Source of the DNA: Streptomyces physcomitrii
GTDB lineage: Bacteria; Actinomycetota; Actinomycetes; Streptomycetales; Streptomycetaceae
Direction: 5' to 3'
Length of the DNA stretch: 64,000 nucleotides
Assembly (NCBI RefSeq): GCF_012273655.1
Contig: NZ_JAAWWP010000015.1
Location: 1-64,000 of the forward strand
Positions 62,590 through 64,000 of this stretch are shown in pieces; within the stretch, counting starts at the first letter, position 1; every line of letters starts with the position of its first letter. The notes beneath the pieces were generated by a model. It was not told the origin of the DNA, ran no database searches, and saw only the letters and a list, made by a program, of their open reading frames with translations. Both the position numbers and the translations under genes were made by a program.

Positions 62590-62862
62590 TCAGAGATGGG
62601 CGTAGACGTCGTCGAGGGAGATGCCGCGGGCGACCATCATCACCTGTACGTGGTACAGGAGTTGGGAGATCTCCTCGGCGGCGGCCTCCTTGCCCTCGTG
62701 TTCGGCCGCCATCCAGACCTCGGCGGCTTCCTCGACGACTTTCTTGCCGATGGCGTGGACGCCCTTGCCGACCAGTTCCGCGGTGCGGGAGGTGGCGGGA
62801 TCGCCGTGGGCTGCCTTGTGCTGGAGCTCCGTGAAAAGCTCCTCGAACGTCTTCTTGGACAT
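62590..62862 (-). CDS. hisE: Phosphoribosyl-ATP pyrophosphatase
   Basis: HisE hydrolyses phosphoribosyl-ATP to phosphoribosyl-AMP, the second step of histidine synthesis. The 90-aa protein is a single all-alpha MazG-type domain (KTFEELFTELQHKAAHGDP...GKKVVEEAAEVWMAAEHEGKEAAAEEISQLLYHVQVMMV), with the EExxE metal site in EEAAEVWMA. HisI is not fused. ATG 62862 gives MSKKTFEEL; longer upstream frames are unlikely. It precedes hisG. Confidence 0.96.
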   Translation of the reverse strand: MSKKTFEELFTELQHKAAHGDPATSRTAELVGKGVHAIGKKVVEEAAEVWMAAEHEGKEAAAEEISQLLYHVQVMMVARGISLDDVYAHL

Positions 62863-62941
62863 GGTGCGGCCTACTTTACGCGGAGCTGCGGGGCCGATGT
62901 GCGGCGCCTCCCTCGCGGGCGGCGCCGCACCGGGCAAGGGA

Positions 62942-63427
62942 TCAGTGCCAGGGCTCGGCCAGGCTGCGCAGGGTGACCGCGGTGGCCACGGCGGCGGTGA
63001 CCGCCTCGTGGCCCTTGTCCTCGCGGGAGCCCTCGATGCCCGCCCTGTCCAGGGCCTGCTGCTCGTCGTCGCAGGTGAGCACCCCGAAGCCGATCGGCAC
63101 CCCAGTGTCCACCGAGACCTGGGTGAGCCCCTGGGTGACGCCCTGGCAGACGTACTCGAAGTGCGGGGTGCCGCCGCGGATGACCACGCCGAGGGCGATC
63201 ACCGCGTCGTAGCCGCGGCCCGCGAGCGCCTTGGCGGCGACCGGCAGTTCGAAGCTGCCGGGGACCCGCAGCACGGTGGGCTCGCTGATGCCCAGCTCGC
63301 CGAGGGCGCGCAGGGCGCCGTTCACGAGGCCGTCCATGACCTTCTCGTGCCACTGCGCCGCGATCACCGCGACCCGCAGGTCGCCGCAGTTCTTCACGCT
63401 CAGTTCGGGTGCGCCTTTGCCGCTCAC
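62942..63427 (-). CDS. ribH: 6,7-dimethyl-8-ribityllumazine synthase
   Basis: RibH makes the lumazine precursor of riboflavin from the ribA/ribB products. The 161-aa sequence contains AVIAAQWHEKVMDGL, VPGSFELPVAAKAL, LGVVIRGGTPHFEYVC and FGVLTCDDEQQALDRAG, and the substrate-binding catalytic His in HFEYVC is present. The GTG start lies 73 bases after the ribA/ribBA stop, suggesting one riboflavin operon read towards the his genes. An FMN riboswitch, if present, would lie upstream outside the window. Confidence 0.96.
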   Translation of the reverse strand: MSGKGAPELSVKNCGDLRVAVIAAQWHEKVMDGLVNGALRALGELGISEPTVLRVPGSFELPVAAKALAGRGYDAVIALGVVIRGGTPHFEYVCQGVTQGLTQVSVDTGVPIGFGVLTCDDEQQALDRAGIEGSREDKGHEAVTAAVATAVTLRSLAEPWH

Positions 63428-63500
63428 GCGCTTCTCCTCGTACGTACCGGGTGGTGGGGGTTGCTGCTGCCGGGCGCCGCGGCCCGGGGGATCGCGGAGG

Positions 63501-64000
63501 TCACTGGTTGCCGCAGGCCGCGGCCGGGGCCGTCTCCAGCCAGGGCAGGTCGTGGCCCATGCGGTCCCGCTTGGTGCGCAGGTAGCGCAGATTGTGCTCG
63601 CCGACCGGGCCCGGCATCGGCTCCCGGCCGGTGACCTCCAGGCCGCCGCGGACCAGGGCCGCGCTCTTCTCCGGGTTGTTGGTCATCAGGCGCAGGCTGC
63701 GCACCCCGAGGTCGGTGAGGATGCGGGCGCCCGCGGCGTAGTCCCGGGCGTCGGCGGGCAGGCCGAGTTCGAGGTTGGCGTCGAGGGTGTCGTGGCCGCG
63801 CTCCTGGAGTTCGTAGGCGCGCAGCTTGGACAGCAGGCCGATGCCTCGCCCCTCGTGGCCGCGGAGGTAGACCACCGCTCCCCTGCCCTCGGCGGCGATG
63901 CGCTCCATGGAGGCCTGGAGCTGGGGGCCGCAGTCGCAGCGCTGGGACTGGAAGATGTCGCCGGTCAGGCACTCGGAGTGGACGCGTACGAGGAGGTCCT
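63501..64000 (-). CDS. ribA: GTP cyclohydrolase II (RibA or RibBA), partial at window edge
   Basis: The frame is open to the right edge, so the N-terminal part is missing. The visible 166 codons start VRVHSECLTGDIFQSQRCDC; this is the GTP cyclohydrolase II zinc site (three Cys: SEC, RCDC). They continue with MERIAAEGRGAVVYLRGHEGRGIGL, the catalytic Arg/Tyr region, and NNPEKSAAL. In actinobacteria this domain is usually fused to DHBP synthase (RibBA), which cannot be confirmed here. The ATG at 63908 is internal, not the start. First steps of riboflavin synthesis; upstream of ribH. Confidence 0.93.
   Translation of the reverse strand, partial: DLLVRVHSECLTGDIFQSQRCDCGPQLQASMERIAAEGRGAVVYLRGHEGRGIGLLSKLRAYELQERGHDTLDANLELGLPADARDYAAGARILTDLGVRSLRLMTNNPEKSAALVRGGLEVTGREPMPGPVGEHNLRYLRTKRDRMGHDLPWLETAPAAACGNQ

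Overview
The window is a high-GC actinobacterial chromosome segment, almost certainly Streptomyces. GC-rich third positions, GTG and TTG starts, four-base ATGA or GTGA stop/start overlaps, and marker genes (smeA-sffA, rbpA, ppm1, fxsA, an SCO1431-type small membrane protein, a conservon) all point there. From memory, the order crr-ptsI ... smeA-sffA ... rbpA-fxsA-ppm1 ... hisG-hisE-ribH-ribA follows the S. coelicolor SCO1390 to SCO1441 neighbourhood. This is core chromosome: I see no prophage, insertion sequence, CRISPR array, tRNA or complete rRNA gene.

Layout. 1-0.3 kb: minus-strand leader and promoter of an rRNA operon whose 16S gene lies just outside the left edge. 0.4-9.8 kb: PTS genes crr and ptsI, a hypothetical protein, acetoacetyl-CoA synthetase, a GH31 alpha-glucosidase, a Nudix hydrolase and an exported VanX-like dipeptidase. 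9.8-17.6 kb: a conservon (cvnA-cvnB-cvnC-cvnD) with a large fused hydantoinase/5-oxoprolinase gene between cvnC and cvnD. 18-26.1 kb: a small membrane protein, then a three-gene minus-strand operon (kleisin-like, MukE/JetB-like winged-helix, 1546-aa SMC-like ATPase) resembling MksBEF/JetABC but without a JetD/MksG nuclease gene. 26.2-31.6 kb: a GntR/FCD regulator divergent from a tightly coupled operon MFS - DUF1445 - pxpA - pxpB - pxpC for uptake and hydrolysis of a 5-oxoproline-type compound.

31.6-41 kb: two coupled GT4 glycosyltransferases, a HEAT-like protein, an ankyrin protein, the sporulation pair smeA-sffA and a MocR regulator. 41-48 kb: a YczE-like membrane protein coupled to a glycerophosphodiesterase, rbpA behind a perfect sigma-R promoter match, fxsA, polyprenol-phosphate-mannose synthase, a YtcJ-like amidohydrolase and an Lrp/AsnC regulator. 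48-56 kb: small hypotheticals, an acyl-CoA dehydrogenase, TetR and ROK regulators, an RsbW-like ATP-binding protein, a Tat-exported C39-like peptidase and a P-loop kinase. 56-64 kb: a candidate small RNA, a CbxX/EccA-like AAA+ protein, two coupled CNNM/CBS membrane proteins, a PH-domain protein, hisG, hisE, ribH and the 3' part of the GTP cyclohydrolase II gene (cut by the window edge).

The points I find most notable are the oxoprolinase gene inside the conservon, the nuclease-less SMC/kleisin operon with an unusual Walker B, two unrelated 5-oxoproline enzyme systems within about 20 kb, the probable small RNA near 56.3 kb, and several intergenic tandem arrays (7-, 16- and 17-bp units). Functions come from reading the translated sequences and from family knowledge; no database search was run.
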